DNA of 64,000 nucleotides. Origin: Acidiphilium sp. C61 (lineage in GTDB: Bacteria; Pseudomonadota; Alphaproteobacteria; Acetobacterales; Acetobacteraceae). The notes under the pieces are model-generated. The model was given only the letters and a program-made list of their open reading frames with translations. It had not been told where the DNA came from and ran no database searches. The stretch is taken from NCBI RefSeq assembly GCF_902712915.1, contig NZ_CACTIA010000005.1:1760001-1824000 (forward strand), given 5' to 3'. The position numbers and the translations under genes are program-made. This document shows, one piece after another, positions 62,267 through 64,000 of the stretch (the stretch's first letter is position 1; each line of letters opens with the position of its first letter).

Positions 62267-64000
62267 CGGACCTGGTCGCGCTGCTGCTGGGTGAGCGGGC
62301 CACGCAGCGCCGAGCCCCGGCCGGACAGCGAGGGGTTGGTCATGAAATATTCATGCGCGGAGACCGGCGCCTCGCCCGGCGTCACCCGCGACCAGGCGCC
62401 ATCGGGGCCGAGCGTCCAGGAATCGACATTGTCGCGCAGGTCGACGGCCATGATCTGGTCGAGCACCTGGGCGTGGACCGTGGGATTGTGGATCGGCACG
62501 AAGGTTTCCACCCGCCAGTCCATGTTGCGGGCCATCCAGTCGGCGCTGGAGATGAAGACCTTGTTCTCGCGGTCGGGCATGCGCGAGCCGTTGGCGAAGA
62601 CGGCGATGCGGGCGTGTTCGAGGAAGCGGCCGATGATCGACTTGACGCGGATGTTCTCCGACAGTCCGGGCACGCCGGGGCGGAGGCAGCAGATGCCGCG
62701 CACCACGCAGGAGACCGGCACGCCGGCGGCGGAGGCGCGGTAGAGATGGTCGATCAGCCGTTCGTCGACCAGCGAGTTCAGCTTGAGCCAGATGCCCGAC
62801 GGGCGGCCGGCGCGCGCTGCCTCGATCTCGGCGTCGATCAGCGCGCCGATGGCGCGGCGGGTCGTGATCGGGCTGAAGACCAGCTGGTCCATCTGCTCGG
62901 GTCGGGCATAGCCGGTCATGTAGTTGAACAGGCGGGCAGCATCGCGCGTCAGTTGCAGGTCGCAGGTGAAGAAGGACAGGTCGGTGTAGATGCGCGCGGT
63001 GATCGGGTGGTAGTTGCCGGTGCCGAAATGCGCGTAGGACCGCATGGCGCTGCCCTCGCGCCGGACCACGAGCGAGAGCTTGGCGTGGGTCTTCAGCCCG
63101 AGGAAGCCGTAGACCACCTGCACGCCGGCGGCTTCGAGCGTGCGGGCGAGGCGGATATTCGCCTCCTCGTCGAAACGGGCGCGCAACTCCACCATCGCGG
63201 TGACGCTCTTGCCCGACTCGGCGGCCTCGATCAGCGCGCCGACGATCGGGGAGTCGCGGCTGGTGCGATACAGCGTCTGCTTGATGGCGACGACATTGGG
63301 ATCGGAGGCGGCCTGGCGGAGGAACTGCACCACCACGTCGAAACTCTCGAACGGGTGATGGACGATGATGTCCTTGTTGCGGATCGCGGCGAAGCAGTCG
63401 CCGCCGAAATCGCGGATGCGCTCGGGGAAGCGCGGCGTGTAGACGGGAAACAGCAGCTCGGGCCGGTCGTCGACGATCATTTCCTTGAGATCGACCAGGC
63501 CAAGCATCCCTGCTTCGATGAAGAAGTGGTTTTCCGGCGCCTCCACCTCGTCGATCACGAGGCTGCGCAGGTCGTCCGGCATGTTGGCGGCGAGGGTCAG
63601 CTCGATCGCGGCACCGCGGCGGCGACGCTTCAGTGCGGTTTCATAGGACTGGACCAGATCCTCCGCCTCTTCCTCGAACTCGACATCGGTATCGCGGCAG
63701 ACGCGGAACAGGCCGGAACCGGCGAGGCGGAAGCCGTGGAACAGGCGGTCGAGGAAGAGGATCACCAGATCCTCGAGCTTGATGAAGCGGATTGTCGCCG
63801 GCGACGGGTCGGGCAGGCGGATGAAGCGCCGGATCTGCGCGGGAAGCGGGATCAGCGCCCGCATCACGCCGGAATCATCCTGGCGGATCAGCTTGAGCGC
63901 AAGCACGAGGCCCATGTTCTGGACGAAGGGAAACGGGTGCGCGGGGTCGATCGCGAGCGGCGTCAGGACCGGGAAGACCCGCTCCATGAAATGCTGGTCG
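62236..64000 (-). CDS. ppk: Polyphosphate kinase 1, C-terminal part (5' end outside window)
   Basis: PPK1 makes long polyphosphate from ATP. The frame is open to the right edge, so the N-terminal ~110 residues are missing. Visible parts are [17 protein letters not shown] near the edge, [13 protein letters not shown] with the autophosphorylated His, and [17 protein letters not shown], the family signature. [19 protein letters not shown] is the C-terminal phosphatidylserine-synthase-like catalytic region with the second conserved segment. It ends in [17 protein letters not shown]. The stop codon end overlaps the phage Rz1-like gene on the opposite strand by 31 bp. Confidence 0.95.
   Translation of the reverse strand, partial: DQHFMERVFPVLTPLAIDPAHPFPFVQNMGLVLALKLIRQDDSGVMRALIPLPAQIRRFIRLPDPSPATIRFIKLEDLVILFLDRLFHGFRLAGSGLFRVCRDTDVEFEEEAEDLVQSYETALKRRRRGAAIELTLAANMPDDLRSLVIDEVEAPENHFFIEAGMLGLVDLKEMIVDDRPELLFPVYTPRFPERIRDFGGDCFAAIRNKDIIVHHPFESFDVVVQFLRQAASDPNVVAIKQTLYRTSRDSPIVGALIEAAESGKSVTAMVELRARFDEEANIRLARTLEAAGVQVVYGFLGLKTHAKLSLVVRREGSAMRSYAHFGTGNYHPITARIYTDLSFFTCDLQLTRDAARLFNYMTGYARPEQMDQLVFSPITTRRAIGALIDAEIEAARAGRPSGIWLKLNSLVDERLIDHLYRASAAGVPVSCVVRGICCLRPGVPGLSENIRVKSIIGRFLEHARIAVFANGSRMPDRENKVFISSADWMARNMDWRVETFVPIHNPTVHAQVLDQIMAVDLRDNVDSWTLGPDGAWSRVTPGEAPVSAHEYFMTNPSLSGRGSALRGPLTQQQRDQVRYRKTFLTDD

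Overview
The window is high-GC alphaproteobacterial DNA and almost certainly comes from an Acidiphilium-type acetic acid bacterium (Acetobacteraceae). The best evidence is the photosynthetic reaction centre L subunit. It carries Glu where other purple bacteria carry His168, a signature known from the acidophiles that use zinc-bacteriochlorophyll. Spirilloxanthin-type carotenoid genes, a tetrahaem PufC and CIRCE-controlled groESL fit the same picture.

Region 1 (1-20985) is a photosynthesis gene cluster. It reads bchP (cut by the left edge), tspO, bchI, bchD, bchO, crtI, crtB and a small membrane ORF, all forward. crtC-crtD follow on the reverse strand, then crtE, crtF, bchC, bchX, bchY, bchZ, pufB, pufA, pufL, pufM, pufC forward. 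Most genes overlap by 4 bp. TGT-N12-ACA operators of the PpsR/CrtJ type lie between crtD and crtE and, in triplicate, before bchC, so the carotenoid and bch-puf units are probably repressed aerobically. A large hairpin separates pufBA from pufLMC, and a strong terminator follows pufC. The products make phytoene and convert it to spirilloxanthin, insert the metal and reduce the macrocycle of bacteriochlorophyll, and build the LH1-reaction-centre-cytochrome complex.

Region 2 (20986-37333) is housekeeping DNA: a CAU-anticodon tRNA, ppa, an SDR protein, a DedA protein, zapA, a 6S RNA, 5-FCL, an aminotransferase, a secreted HNH-like protein, the leftward operon nth-permease-dapF-mtaB-ftsY, a DUF2244 protein, an MFS exporter, groES-groEL with two CIRCE elements, usg and an outer-membrane-like protein.

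Region 3 (about 37.4-62.27 kb) is a forward-reading phage-like cluster encoding a complete head and contractile tail. It has terminase, portal, capsid, sheath, tube, frameshifted chaperone, baseplate, spike, four large fibre/tailspike/esterase proteins, holin-like proteins and Rz/Rz1 spanins. No integrase, repressor, replication gene, small terminase, maturation protease or endolysin was recognised. The last gene runs 31 bp into the convergent host gene ppk. The base composition looks like the host's. This is either a heavily reduced prophage or a domesticated, possibly DNA-packaging (GTA-like) contractile particle, and it is the most interesting part of the window. Region 4 (62236-64000) is the C-terminal part of polyphosphate kinase, reverse strand.
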